DNA of 64,000 nt, from positions 62,001-126,000 of the forward strand of contig NZ_JAFBAR010000128.1 in NCBI RefSeq assembly GCF_019247635.1, given 5' to 3'. Below the pieces are notes generated by a model that ran no database searches, was not told where the DNA came from, and saw only the letters and a program-made list of their open reading frames with translations. Positions 43,601-50,183 of this stretch are shown here, in pieces. The DNA is from Mycobacterium sp. GTDB taxonomy: Bacteria; Actinomycetota; Actinomycetes; Mycobacteriales; Mycobacteriaceae. A program made the position numbers and the translations under genes. Numbering within the stretch: position 1 is the first letter of the stretch; each line of letters opens with the position of its first letter.

Positions 43601-43847
43601 GCAGGCGTTCATCGCCACGCTGGACCCCGAGCAGCGCGCGGACTACCAGAAGCGGGCTGACGCAAGGCTTTTGGTGGGTCAACGTCGGCTGGTTTCGTCC
43701 ATCGCCGGCGGGGAGCCGATGTATCAGCGGCCGCCCGGCCGCCGCTTCGACCACGAGGTGCCGGAGAAGCGTCAGGAGGCTTCCATGCTGCTGAATCCGG
43801 GCTCGCGGCTGGGCGCCGACGACATCTACAAGGCCTCCGCCGATTGA
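34602..43847 (+). CDS. fas: Type I fatty acid synthase
   Basis: A 3,081-residue multifunctional enzyme that makes C16-C26 acyl-CoAs feeding membrane lipids and mycolic acids. Domains in order: acetyltransferase (GHSQG near residue 147), enoyl reductase (LLAGMTPTTVDAKI near 422), dehydratase hotdog (VVSGDHNPIHTD near 1223), malonyl/palmitoyl transferase (GHSVGEYTALAC near 1435), acyl carrier (phosphopantetheine Ser in DGASSRRNQ near 1810), ketoreductase (VTGASKGSIAAS near 2128), and ketosynthase (Cys in AACATAAVS near 2728; His in KHDTSTLAND and SLTGHAKGG). The GTG at 34602 gives VTIHEHDRVSAD, matching the known start, with AGGGAG upstream; ATG 34593 is too close to that site. acpS follows, as in M. 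tuberculosis Rv2524c-Rv2523c. Confidence 0.98.
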   Translation: MTIHEHDRVSADRDGNGPQSTHALVDRLTAGEPYAVAFGGQGSAWLETLEELVSSAGIESELATLVGEVELLLEPVARELVVVRPIGFEPLPWVRALAAEDPVPSNKHLTSAAVSVPGVLLTQIAAGRALARQGMDLVATPPVAVAGHSQGVLGVEALKAGGARDVELLAMAQLIGAAGTLVARRRGISVLGDRPPMVSVTNADPERIRRLLDEFSQDVRTVLPPVLSIRNGRRSVVITGTPEQLSRFELYCQQISEKEEAERKNKIRGGDVFAPIFDPVQVEVGFHTPRLADGIDIVGGWAEKVGLDVALSRRLTEAILVNKVDWVDEITRVHDAGARWILDLGPGDILTRLTAPVIRGLGVGIVPAATRGGQRNLFTVGATPEVARAWSSYAPTVVRLPDGRVKLSTKFTRLTGRSPILLAGMTPTTVDAKIVAAAANAGHWAELAGGGQVTEEIFANRIQELSGLLDEGRTYQFNALFLDPYLWKLQVGGKRLVQKARQSGAAIDGLVVSAGIPDLEDAVELIGELNDIGISHVVFKPGTIEQIRSVIRIATEVPTKPVIMHVEGGRAGGHHSWEDLDDLLLATYSELRSRPNITVCVGGGIGTPERAADYLSGRWAQAYGFPLMPIDGILVGTAAMATLESTTSPSVKRMLVETQGTDQWISAGKAQGGMASSRSQLGADIHEIDNTASRCGRLLDEVAGDAEAVAERRDEIIAAMANTAKPYFGDVAEMTYLQWLRRYVELTIGAGDSTADTAAPGSPWLADTWRDRFEEMLKRAEARLHAKDYGPIETLFTSAELLEDPEQALATLLAHYPDAETVQLHPADVPFFVTLCKTLGKPVNFVPVIDKDVRRWWRSDSLWQAHDARYDADQVCIIPGTAAVAGISRMDEPVGELLDRFEQAAIDEVLETGAEPRDTISRRRGRLDVTGPLAVVLDAPDVLWAGRTATNPVHRIADPADWQVHENRTATNSSTGARLQVTPHGRVTLSVPVSGTWVEIPFTLPANTIDGGAPVVSTQDAATAMRAVLAIAAGADGPESLPPVHDGTATVAVAWDPERVADHTGVTATFGEPLAPGLTTVPDALVGLCWPAVFAVIGSAVTDAGVPVVEGLLSLVHLDHAARVLGQLPTTPTQLTVTATASAAVDTDMGRVVPVNVSVTDAGGDVVVAFDERFAILGRTGAAELTDPARAGGVVSENATDTPRRRRRDVTLAAPVDMRPFAVVSGDHNPIHTDRAAALLAGLESPIVHGMWLSAAAQHTVTATDGQARPPARLIGWTARFLGMVRPGDEVDFRVERVGIDQGAEVLEVTARIGSDLVMSASARLAAPKTVYAFPGQGIQHKGMGMDVRARSKGARKIWDQADKFTRETLGFSVLHVVRDNPTSIIASGVHYHHPDGVLFLTQFTQVAMATVAAAQVAEMREQGAFVEGAIACGHSVGEYTALACVSGIFELEALLEAVFHRGSKMHDIVPRDELGRSNYRLAAIRPSQIDLPDDGVSEFIAEIAERTGEFLEIVNFNLRGSQYAIAGTVRGLEAVEAEVERRREITGGKRSFILVPGIDVPFHSRVLRVGVAEFRRSLERLMPLDKDPDLIIGRYIPNLVPRPFTLDRDFIQEIRDLVPAEPLDEILADYDTWRAERPREMARRVFIELLAWQFASPVRWIETQDLLFIEEAAGGLGVERFVEIGVKAAPTVAGLATNTLKLPEYAHSTVEVLNAERDAAVLFATDTDPEPEPEAEEPVAEAAAADAAPLSNVAPAVAPAPAAAPSGAARPDDIAFDAADATLALIALSAKMRIDQVEELDSIESITDGASSRRNQLLVDLGSELNLGAIDGAAEADLAGLRSQVTKLARTYKPYGPVLSDAINDQLRTVLGPSGKRPGAIAERVKKAWELGDGWAKHVTVEVALGTREGTSVRGGAMGNLHEGALADAASVDKVIDAAVAAVAARRGISVALPSAGGGGGGATVDAAALSEFTDQITGRDGVLASAARLVLGQLGLDDPVSASAGSLGASDAELIDLVTTELGSDWPRLVAPAFDGKKAVVFDDRWASAREDLVKLWLADEGDIDADWLRLSERFEGAGHVVATQATWWQGKALAAGRQVHASLYGRIAAGAENPEPGPYDSEIAVVTGASKGSIAASVTARLLDGGATVIATTSKLDEERLAFYRSLYRDHARYGAALWVVAANMASYSDIDALVDWIGHEQSESLGPQSIHIKNALTPTLLFPFAAPRVVGDLSEAGSRAEMEMKVLLWAVQRLIGGLSTIGAERDIASRLHVVLPGSPNRGMFGGDGAYGEAKSALDAVVSRWHAESSWAERVSLAHALIGWTRGTGLMGHNDAIVSAVEEAGVTTYSTDQMAAMLLGLCDVESKVAAASAPIKADLTGGLAEAHLDMAELAAKAREEHAAKAAEGEAEEAPEGTIAALPSPPRGYTAAPPPEWADLDVDPADLVVIVGGAEIGPYGSSRTRFEMEVDNELSAAGVLELAWTTGLIRWEDDPQPGWYDTESGDLVDESELVERYHDRVVERCGVREFVDDGAIDPDHASPLLVSVYLDKDFTFVVSSEADARAFVEFDPEHTAIRPVPDSTDWQVIRKAGTEIRVPRKTKLSRVVGGQVPTGFDPTVWGISPDMVGSIDRLAVWNIVATVDAFLTAGFSPAEVMRYVHPSLVANTMGTGMGGGTSMQTMYHGNLLGRNKPNDIFQEVLPNIVAAHVVQSYIGSYGAMIHPVAACATAAVSVEEGVDKIRLGKAELVVAGGIDDMTLEGVIGFGDMAATADTGMMRGRGIHDSKFSRPNDRRRLGFVEAQGGGTILLARGDLALKMGLPVLAVVAFAQSFGDGVHTSIPAPGLGALGAGRGGKDSPLARALAKLGVGADDIAVISKHDTSTLANDPNETELHERLADSLGRSEGAPLFIVSQKSLTGHAKGGAAVFQMMGLCQMLRDGVVPPNRSLDCVDDELSGSAHFVWLRDTLRLGDKFPLKAGMLTSLGFGHVSGLVALVHPQAFIATLDPEQRADYQKRADARLLVGQRRLVSSIAGGEPMYQRPPGRRFDHEVPEKRQEASMLLNPGSRLGADDIYKASAD

Positions 43848-43875
43848 CTCTGACGATCCGTTAACCTGGCCACCC

Positions 43876-44268
43876 ATGGGCATCGTCGGTGTGGGGATCG
43901 ACCTCGTCTCGATTCCTGATTTCGCCGAGCAGGTCGATCAGCCGGGCACGATGTTCGCCGAGACGTTCACCCCGGGCGAGCGGCGTGACGCCTCCGACAA
44001 GAGTTCGTCGGCCGCGCGCCACCTGGCCGCCCGCTGGGCCGCCAAGGAGGCGGTCATCAAGGCCTGGTCCGGTTCGCGGTTCGCCCAACGGCCGGTGCTG
44101 CCGGAGGACATCCACCGCGACATCGAAGTGGTCACCGACATGTGGGGACGGCCACGGGTCCGGTTGAGCGGAGCCGTCGCCGAGCATCTGGCAGACGTGA
44201 CCATTCACGTGTCGCTGACCCACGAGGGGGACACCGCAGCCGCGGTCGCAATCCTCGAGGCCCCGTAA
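43876..44268 (+). CDS. acpS: Holo-[acyl-carrier-protein] synthase
   Basis: A 130-residue phosphopantetheinyl transferase that loads the pantetheine arm onto ACP domains, including that of Fas encoded just upstream. The N-terminal GVGIDLVSIPDF holds the metal-binding Asp, and ARWAAKEAVIKAW is the classic WxxKEAxxK signature. The C-terminal VSLTHEGDTAAAVAILE completes the fold. The length equals that of M. tuberculosis AcpS (Rv2523c). It begins 28 bp after the fas stop, so cotranscription is expected. Confidence 0.97.
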   Translation: MGIVGVGIDLVSIPDFAEQVDQPGTMFAETFTPGERRDASDKSSSAARHLAARWAAKEAVIKAWSGSRFAQRPVLPEDIHRDIEVVTDMWGRPRVRLSGAVAEHLADVTIHVSLTHEGDTAAAVAILEAP

Positions 44269-44332
44269 CCGCGAGCGTGCGTGTTTGTCCGCGACACGCC
44301 GGGGAATGACGGCATTCTGCGCACGCTCGCGG
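44269..44332. repeat. Inverted repeat with 13-bp perfect arms after acpS
   Basis: CCGCGAGCGTGCG (44269-44281) pairs exactly with CGCACGCTCGCGG (44320-44332) across a 38-base loop, which itself contains an alternative stem, GCGTGT with ACACGC. It starts directly after the acpS stop. It could act as a terminator or be an intergenic repeat element; its ends resemble those of the hairpin at 57892. Confidence 0.65.
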
Positions 44333-44361
44333 CGTCTCGACGCACGACTAGCCTGGGGGCC

Positions 44362-45687
44362 ATGACTGATCTGGTTGAGCGCGTGCGCGACGTGCTGCCC
44401 TCGGTGCGGCGCGATCTCGAAGACCTGGTGCGCATCGAATCGGTGTGGGCCGACCCCGCCCGTCGGGATGAGGTGCACCGCAGCGCACAAGTGGTGGCAG
44501 ATCTGTTGTCGCAGGCTGGTTTTGGTGATGTCCGCACGGTTAGCGAGGGTGGCGCACCGGCGGTGATCGCGCGGCATCCGGCGCCGCCGGGGGCGCCGAC
44601 GGTGCTGTTGTACGCCCACCACGACGTGCAGCCAGAAGGTGACCGCGACCAGTGGGCAACGCCGCCGTTCGAGCCCACCGAACGTGACGGGCGGCTCTAC
44701 GGTCGAGGCAGCGCCGACGACAAGGCAGGCATCGCAACACATTTGGCGGCGTTCAAGGCTCACGGTGGCCAGCCGCCCGTTGGCGTGACCGTGTTCGTCG
44801 AGGGTGAGGAGGAATCCGGATCGCCGTCGCTGGGGCGGTTACTCGCCGCGCACCGCGACGCGCTGGCCGCCGACGTGATTGTCATCGCCGACTCGGACAA
44901 CTGGAGCACTGAAGTTCCCGCGCTGACGGTGTCGCTGCGGGGTCTGGTCGACTGCGTGGTCGAGGTCGCCACCCTTGACCATGGGCTGCACTCCGGTATC
45001 TGGGGCGGGGTGGTTCCCGATGCGCTGAGCGTACTGGTGCGGCTGCTGGCCAGCCTGCACGACGACGACGGCAATGTCGCGGTGGCCGGTCTGCACGAAA
45101 GTAGCGCGGCGGCAGTGGATTACCCACCGGAACGGGTACGCGCCGATTCGGGTCTGCTGGATGGTGTGCGCGAGATCGGTTCGGGTTCGGTGCCGCAACG
45201 GCTGTGGGCCAAACCCGCGATCAGCGTGATCGGCATCGACACCACGTCCATTGCGGCAGCGTCGAACACGCTGATCCCGCGGGCCAGAGCCAAGATCAGC
45301 CTGCGGATCGCGCCCGGCGGCCAGGCCGAGGCGCATCTGGCCGCGCTGACCGCGCATCTGAAGAGCAATGTTCCCTGGGGTGCTCACGTCACCGTCACGC
45401 GTGGTGACAAGGGCGAACCATATGCCATCGACGCGTCGGGACCGGTCTACGACGCCGCTCGGTCGGCCTTCCGGCAGGCGTGGGGCACCGACCCGATCGA
45501 CATGGGGATGGGGGGCTCGATCCCGTTCATAGCCGAGTTCGCCGCCGCATTCCCGCAAGCCACGATTCTGGTCACCGGAGTGGAAGACCCCGCGACGCAG
45601 GCGCACAGCATCAATGAGAGCCTGCATCTGGGTGTGCTGGAACGCGCGGCGACCGCCGAAGCGTTGCTGCTGGCCAACCTGGCCTGA
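44362..45687 (+). CDS. M20-family metallopeptidase (Rv2522c homologue)
   Basis: A 441-residue zinc dipeptidase-like enzyme. The dinuclear metal site is visible: LYAHHDVQPEG (His, then Asp), GRGSADDKAG (bridging Asp and catalytic region), VEGEEESGSPS (catalytic Glu and metal Glu), IADSDNW and the late His in THSIN/AQAHSIN. A dimerisation domain lies between. ATG 44362 begins MTDLVERVRD; earlier in-frame codons fall in the inverted repeat. It follows fas and acpS as in M. tuberculosis. The physiological substrate is unknown; cytosolic peptide or N-acyl amino acid hydrolysis is likely. Confidence 0.93.
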   Translation: MTDLVERVRDVLPSVRRDLEDLVRIESVWADPARRDEVHRSAQVVADLLSQAGFGDVRTVSEGGAPAVIARHPAPPGAPTVLLYAHHDVQPEGDRDQWATPPFEPTERDGRLYGRGSADDKAGIATHLAAFKAHGGQPPVGVTVFVEGEEESGSPSLGRLLAAHRDALAADVIVIADSDNWSTEVPALTVSLRGLVDCVVEVATLDHGLHSGIWGGVVPDALSVLVRLLASLHDDDGNVAVAGLHESSAAAVDYPPERVRADSGLLDGVREIGSGSVPQRLWAKPAISVIGIDTTSIAAASNTLIPRARAKISLRIAPGGQAEAHLAALTAHLKSNVPWGAHVTVTRGDKGEPYAIDASGPVYDAARSAFRQAWGTDPIDMGMGGSIPFIAEFAAAFPQATILVTGVEDPATQAHSINESLHLGVLERAATAEALLLANLA

Positions 45688-45708
45688 CTGGCCCCGCCGC
45701 TGGCGGGT

Positions 45709-48249
45709 CTACAACCCGTCGATCCCGTTGACACCGAGCAAGCCGGCGTTGCCGCCGGAGCCGGGGGTGCCAGGCGTGGGGGCGCTGTCGGCGTTACCGC
45801 CATTGCCGCCGTCGCCGATCAACAGGCTGTCGCCGCCGTCACCGCCGCTGCCGCCGGTCACGAAAGCACCGCCACCAGCGCCGCCGTCACCGCCGCTGCC
45901 GACCAAAAGGCCTCCCCTGCCGCCGATGCCGCCCGAACCACCAGCCGTCGAGGTGAAGCCGCCGGCTCCGCCTGCTCCGCCGAAGCCGAACAGCGACGCG
46001 CCACCGCCCGCACCACCGGCTCCACCGGTAATACCCGGTCCGCTGCCGCCACCCCCTCCGCTTCCGCCGTCGCCGCCATCGGAGAGCAGCAGACCCGAAG
46101 TGCCGCCGGCCCCACCCTTGCCTCCCGCGGTCCCTGTCCCGCCGTCGCCGCCGTCCCCGAACAGCAGGCCGCCGTTACCGCCGTTGCCGCCGTTGCCGTG
46201 CGCGCCGCCGAATGCTCCGGACCCGCCGGCTCCGCCGACGCCGGCGATCACGCCGCCGTTGCCACCGGCTCCGCCGGCGCCGGCGGCAGCTCCGCCCTGT
46301 CCGCCGGCTCCACCGATGCCGCCCCCAGCGTCGAAGAGTCCGCCAAGCAGCCCCCCGCCGCCGCCGGCGCCACCGACACCACCAGTTCCCTTGCCGCCGG
46401 TGAAGTCGGCATAACCGCCGCCGCCACCGTCGCCGCCGGCACCCAGGAGTCCGCCGGCTCCGCCTGCGCCGCCGGCGCCAGCGGTGGCGGATGCGGACCC
46501 GCCGCCGATTCCGCCAATCCCGCCGCTGCCCAGCAGCAGTCCACCGGACCCGCCGGCGCCACCGGACCCACCGTTGCCCGATGTGGAGAAGCCACCAACC
46601 CCGCCGGCGCCTCCCTCGCCAAGCAGCCCGGCCGCTCCGCCGGCCCCGCCTGTTTGGCCGGCCGCGCCCGATCCGCCCGCCCCGCCGGAGCCCAACAAGA
46701 TCCCGCCGGCCCCGCCGGGCAGCCCGGAGCCGGGGGCCGCGTTCGCGCCGTTACCTATCAGGGGACGCCCCAACAGCAGGTCGGTGGGGGTGTTGATGAC
46801 GTCGTACAGCGGCTGCAGCGGGGTGGTGCCATTGGCGCCGGCGGCACCGATGGCACCCGGATTCGAGCCAAACCCGCCGTTGCCGCCATTGCCGGCGGCG
46901 CCGAGCAGACCCCCGTTCCCGCCGAACCCGCCCGCGCCACCGGGCCCGGCTCCGAGCGCGCCGTAGCCCCCGGCGCCGCCGGCGCCGCCGTCGCCGATCA
47001 GCGCCCCGCCCTGACCACCTTGCCCACCGGACCCCGCAGTGCCGCCAATGAACCCGCTCAGGCTCGCGCCCCCGCCGGTCCCGCCGACCCCGCCGTCGGA
47101 AAACAGGAATCCTGCAGCGCCGCCAGTCCCACCGGACCCACCTTGGAAGCCGAATCCGCCGGCACCGCCGGCACCGCCACTGGAAAACAACAGGCCCGCC
47201 TTGCCGCCCGCTCCGCCATCACCACCGGTACCACTTGCGTTGCTTCCGCCGGCGCCGCCGGAACCCCCTGTGCCGAACAACGCGCCCGCGTCGCCACCAG
47301 CACCTCCGTGACCGCCGGTCAGGGCGAAGCCCCCGCCGTTTCCGCCGGCGCCGCCGGGCCCGCCGAGCAGCCCTCCCGCACCGCCCGCTCCGCCCGCACC
47401 GCCGGCGCCGTTGCCAGAATCGACCCCGTTGCCGCCGTCGCCCCCGTGACCGCCCCCCGCGCCCAGCAGGCCAGCCAGCACCCCGCCGGCCCCGCCGGTC
47501 CCACCGGAACCACCGAGCGCGCCGTCTCCGGCGACGCCACCGGCGCCGCCGGCACCACCGGCGCCGAACAGCCCGCCTGCCCCGCCAAGCCCACCTGCCC
47601 CACCGGGGCCGCCGACCGAATTGCCCTGACCTCCGTAGCCGCCGGAGCCGCCGCTGCCGAACAAAATTCCGCCGGCCCCGCCCGCGCCGCCGGCCGCGCC
47701 CGGGGAGCCCATAACCAAGTCTTGGCCTGGCCCCCCGGCGCCGCCGGGCCCACCGGTGCCGAACAAACCCGCGGCCCCACCGTTACCGCCGTTTTGACCC
47801 ACCGCACCCGAACCACCGGCACCGCCGTTGCCGAACAGAATTCCCCCGGCCCCACCGTTTTGCCCAGACCCGGCCGGCGCGTTGGCACCGTTGCCGATCA
47901 GCGGCCGACCCAAGGCCGTCTGGAAGGGCGCGTTGATCACCAGGAATATGGCCTGCAACGGATTGGCGCTGGCGGCCTCGGCAGCCGCATAGGATCCCGC
48001 GCCGGCGGCCATTGCCTGGACGAAGCTGTCGTGAAACGACGCAGCCTGCACGCTGAGCGCCTGATACTGCTGGCCGTGTGCCGAAAACAACGACGCTATC
48101 GCCGCCGACACCTCGTCGCCCCCCGCAGCCATCAGCGCCGTGGTGGCAGGCGCCGCCGCCGCCTGAGCCTGATTGATCGCGGCGCCCAGACCGCTTAGTT
48201 GTGCCGCCGAGGCTTCCAGGGCATCGGTAGAGACGAAGACGAAAGACAT
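45709..48249 (-). CDS. PE_PGRS protein
   Basis: An 846-residue PE_PGRS protein. Residues 1 to about 95 are the PE domain (MSFVFVSTDALEASAAQLSG onward, helical hairpin used for ESX-5 export). A linker with the conserved GRPLIGNGANA follows, then long Gly-Gly-X repeats. A second copy of the linker (DVINTPTDLLLGRPLIGNGANA region, near residue 490) interrupts the repeats, so the Gly-rich part is in two blocks, suggesting internal duplication. Such proteins are cell-surface or secreted and specific to slow growers. It is not at this position in M. tuberculosis, being inserted between the Rv2522c and bcp homologues. It converges on the peptidase gene with 21 bp between stops. Confidence 0.95.
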   Translation of the reverse strand: MSFVFVSTDALEASAAQLSGLGAAINQAQAAAAPATTALMAAGGDEVSAAIASLFSAHGQQYQALSVQAASFHDSFVQAMAAGAGSYAAAEAASANPLQAIFLVINAPFQTALGRPLIGNGANAPAGSGQNGGAGGILFGNGGAGGSGAVGQNGGNGGAAGLFGTGGPGGAGGPGQDLVMGSPGAAGGAGGAGGILFGSGGSGGYGGQGNSVGGPGGAGGLGGAGGLFGAGGAGGAGGVAGDGALGGSGGTGGAGGVLAGLLGAGGGHGGDGGNGVDSGNGAGGAGGAGGAGGLLGGPGGAGGNGGGFALTGGHGGAGGDAGALFGTGGSGGAGGSNASGTGGDGGAGGKAGLLFSSGGAGGAGGFGFQGGSGGTGGAAGFLFSDGGVGGTGGGASLSGFIGGTAGSGGQGGQGGALIGDGGAGGAGGYGALGAGPGGAGGFGGNGGLLGAAGNGGNGGFGSNPGAIGAAGANGTTPLQPLYDVINTPTDLLLGRPLIGNGANAAPGSGLPGGAGGILLGSGGAGGSGAAGQTGGAGGAAGLLGEGGAGGVGGFSTSGNGGSGGAGGSGGLLLGSGGIGGIGGGSASATAGAGGAGGAGGLLGAGGDGGGGGYADFTGGKGTGGVGGAGGGGGLLGGLFDAGGGIGGAGGQGGAAAGAGGAGGNGGVIAGVGGAGGSGAFGGAHGNGGNGGNGGLLFGDGGDGGTGTAGGKGGAGGTSGLLLSDGGDGGSGGGGGSGPGITGGAGGAGGGASLFGFGGAGGAGGFTSTAGGSGGIGGRGGLLVGSGGDGGAGGGAFVTGGSGGDGGDSLLIGDGGNGGNADSAPTPGTPGSGGNAGLLGVNGIDGL

Positions 48250-48468
48250 CGGTTACCTCACTTTGCGAACACCCCGACGATCGCAGCACCACCGTTGCGC
48301 GCCGACTGTGCCAAAGTAATCCTTCCCGTGACGACAGCAAGGCGGTTTGTGTGACAGGAATGTGAACCGGTCCGATCGCAAAGAGGGAAAAGGGTTTATC
48401 CCGGTTCAGGGATCACGGGATGGCCCGAGAGTGTTGGGCCCGTGCGTCCTTCGTCATTTCTCTCCGAG
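48250..48468. other. 219-bp spacer between the PE_PGRS start and a small secreted protein gene
   Basis: This should contain the PE_PGRS promoter (its start is at 48249, minus strand) and the 3' end of the 48469 gene. I see no clear palindrome, repeat or coding frame in it. Confidence 0.5.
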
Positions 48469-48777
48469 TCACTGGACGACGAATTCCGGGCAGTAGGCCT
48501 GGGTGCTGGCGCTGATGAAGTAGGCAGCTTGGTCGCGGTCCAAATACGGATTGCCCTGACGGAAGGACGATAGAACGTTGTCATAGGGCATGCCGCCCTT
48601 CATCTCATTGCAAATCCCGTGCGCCGAGTCGATGAGGCCCGGCACGTCGTCGACCTCTACGCCCATGCCGTTGCGGATGTTTTGGACGAACTGCGCGTCG
48701 CTCGGATCTGCGTGCGCGGTTGCCGCGAGGACTGCAGAACCCGCCAAGACCACGGCAATGGAAAGCAGCATCTTCAT
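48469..48777 (-). CDS. Small secreted DUF732 protein
   Basis: A 102-residue exported protein. MKMLLSIAVVLAGSAVLA is a Sec signal peptide with cleavage after AHA. The mature part (DPSDAQFVQNIRNGMG, then HGICNEMKGGMPYDNVL, DRDQAAYFISASTQAYCPE) is the helical DUF732 domain with two cysteines that should form a disulfide. Many mycobacteria carry several copies. ATG 48777 is chosen because it opens the signal peptide. It is divergent from another small secreted protein gene at 48889. Role unknown. Confidence 0.85.
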   Translation of the reverse strand: MKMLLSIAVVLAGSAVLAATAHADPSDAQFVQNIRNGMGVEVDDVPGLIDSAHGICNEMKGGMPYDNVLSSFRQGNPYLDRDQAAYFISASTQAYCPEFVVQ

Positions 48778-48888
48778 GCGAAACCGAACCCAATTCGAAA
48801 TGCGGACAACGCCAGGCAATCATCTTCCCAAAGCGCGCGGTTACCCCCGGTCCGGGGTAGCAAACCCCTGACATCAGCGCGACAATCC

Positions 48889-49284
48889 GTGCATGCGCCC
48901 CTCGCGCTCCTCGCCATCACAGCCACACTCCTCGTCGCGGCGCCGCCGCTCTGGACAACCGCCCCCTCGACGCCATCAAGCTGCCATCCGCAAAGCAACA
49001 ACGGCACCTGCTACGAGCCCGGCGAGCGCTGTCGTAACAGCGACCATGGAGCATCTGACGTGGCCGGTGATGGCGAGAGCATCGTTTGCCAGAACAACGA
49101 CGGCTGGCGTTGGGAGCCAGCATCGCAAACAGCAGCGCAGGTGACCTCGATCCGTCTTAACGAGGAGCTTTGCAATTGCCGCTTCCCGTCCGCCCGGGCT
49201 CAACGGATCAGCCTGCATATGTGGAAGGTAAAAACTGCCAAGCGCGCGCTCGGTACGGATTATGGCGAACACAATGGTTCCTGA
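48889..49284 (+). CDS. Probable small secreted cysteine-containing protein
   Basis: GTG 48889 opens VHAPLALLAITATLLVAAPP, a plausible signal peptide, then SCHPQSNNGTCYEPGERC, NSDHGASDVAGDGESIVCQNND and GWRWEPAS. The Cys-rich, Gly/Asp-rich pattern resembles small exported mycobacterial proteins ending in GWRWEP. The frame continues about 60 codons past that point (131 residues in all), longer than I would expect, so the tail may be non-native or follow a frameshift. Support is the pattern and signal peptide; no ribosome binding site is obvious. Confidence 0.5.
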   Translation: MHAPLALLAITATLLVAAPPLWTTAPSTPSSCHPQSNNGTCYEPGERCRNSDHGASDVAGDGESIVCQNNDGWRWEPASQTAAQVTSIRLNEELCNCRFPSARAQRISLHMWKVKTAKRALGTDYGEHNGS

Positions 49285-49385
49285 TGCTGCTATGAGCACC
49301 GCGTCTTCGAGCGCGGGTTACAGGTGCCATCTGCATGCATTCAGCGCTGCCGATGTGGGGCCAGTCGCGGTCAGCCGCAGGCCAC

Positions 49386-49859
49386 CTACACATCGAGGTC
49401 GCGGCGCAGCTTCGCGACGTGGCCGGTCGCTTTGACGTTGTACTGGGCGACGCTGATTTTGCCCTTCTCGTCGATCAGGAACGTTGACCTGATAACACCT
49501 TGGATAGTCCGCCCGTACATCGTCTTCTCGCCATAGGCACCGTATGCCGTCAGCACCTTGCGGTCGGGATCGGAGAGCAGCGGAAACGTCAACCCCTCGG
49601 CGTCCCGAAACTTGGCGAGCTTCTCTGGCTTGTCGGGGGAGATCCCGACGACGTCGAAGCCGGCGTCGTTCAGCTCGGCCAGGTTGTCCCGGAAGTCGCA
49701 CGCCTGTTTCGTGCAGCCCGGCGTGGACGCGGCCGGGTAGAAGTACACGACGACGCGGCGTCCCTTGTAGTCGGCCAGCGACACCTTGTTCCCGTCGGCG
49801 TCGGGCAGGCTGAACGCGGGTGCCTTGTCGCCAGGTGCCAATCGGGTGCTCTCGGTCAA
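49386..49859 (-). CDS. bcp: Thiol peroxidase, Bcp/PrxQ type
   Basis: A 157-residue peroxiredoxin that reduces hydroperoxides with thioredoxin. The active loop STPGCTKQACDFRDN carries the peroxidatic Cys and, five residues later, the resolving Cys, as in 2-Cys PrxQ enzymes. FYPAASTPGCT and FPLLSDPDRKVLTAYG complete the family pattern. The TTG at 49859 has AAAGGGA six bases upstream and gives exactly the length of M. tuberculosis Bcp (Rv2521). It is divergent from the DUF3618 gene with an 81-bp spacer. Confidence 0.95.
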   Translation of the reverse strand: MTESTRLAPGDKAPAFSLPDADGNKVSLADYKGRRVVVYFYPAASTPGCTKQACDFRDNLAELNDAGFDVVGISPDKPEKLAKFRDAEGLTFPLLSDPDRKVLTAYGAYGEKTMYGRTIQGVIRSTFLIDEKGKISVAQYNVKATGHVAKLRRDLDV

Positions 49860-49940
49860 GGTACGTCCCTTTCTGTTCACCGCGGCGTCGGCACTAGGGT
49901 AGTGCGTCAGGTGCACCAGCCGGACTTGGAGGACAGAGAC

Positions 49941-50168
49941 GTGGCCGACCGGGACCCCGAAGCAATCAAGCAGGAGATCGACGTGGCCCGCGACCAGCTG
50001 GCCGCCACCGTCGATTCGCTTGCTGAGCGCGCCAACCCCCGCCGCCTGGCCGACGACGTCAGGGCCCGGGTGCTCGAATTCGTCAGAAAACCGGTGGTGA
50101 CGGTGTCGCTGGCCGGAGTCGGAGCACTCGTCGTCGTGGTGGTGGTGCACCGGGTCCGCAACCGCTGA
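49941..50168 (+). CDS. DUF3618 small membrane protein (Rv2520c homologue)
   Basis: A 75-residue protein: an acidic helical N-terminus (DPEAIKQEIDVARDQLAATVDSLAERANPRRLADD) typical of DUF3618 and one C-terminal transmembrane helix (PVVTVSLAGVGALVVVVVVHRVRNR). GTG 49941 follows GGAGG by eight bases. Length equals Rv2520c, which also lies divergent from bcp in M. tuberculosis. Function unknown. Confidence 0.9.
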   Translation: MADRDPEAIKQEIDVARDQLAATVDSLAERANPRRLADDVRARVLEFVRKPVVTVSLAGVGALVVVVVVHRVRNR

Positions 50169-50183
50169 GCCGCCGCCGCGCGC

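Noticed and set aside
46198..48198. 666-codon plus-strand frame opposite PE_PGRS
   Set aside because: Antisense of GGX repeats gives Ala/Gly/Thr-rich filler; the PE domain and start lie on the minus strand.
45709..48249. Repetitive GC-rich units as a CRISPR array
   Set aside because: Repeats are short GGX codons without spacers of constant length; this is a PGRS coding region.
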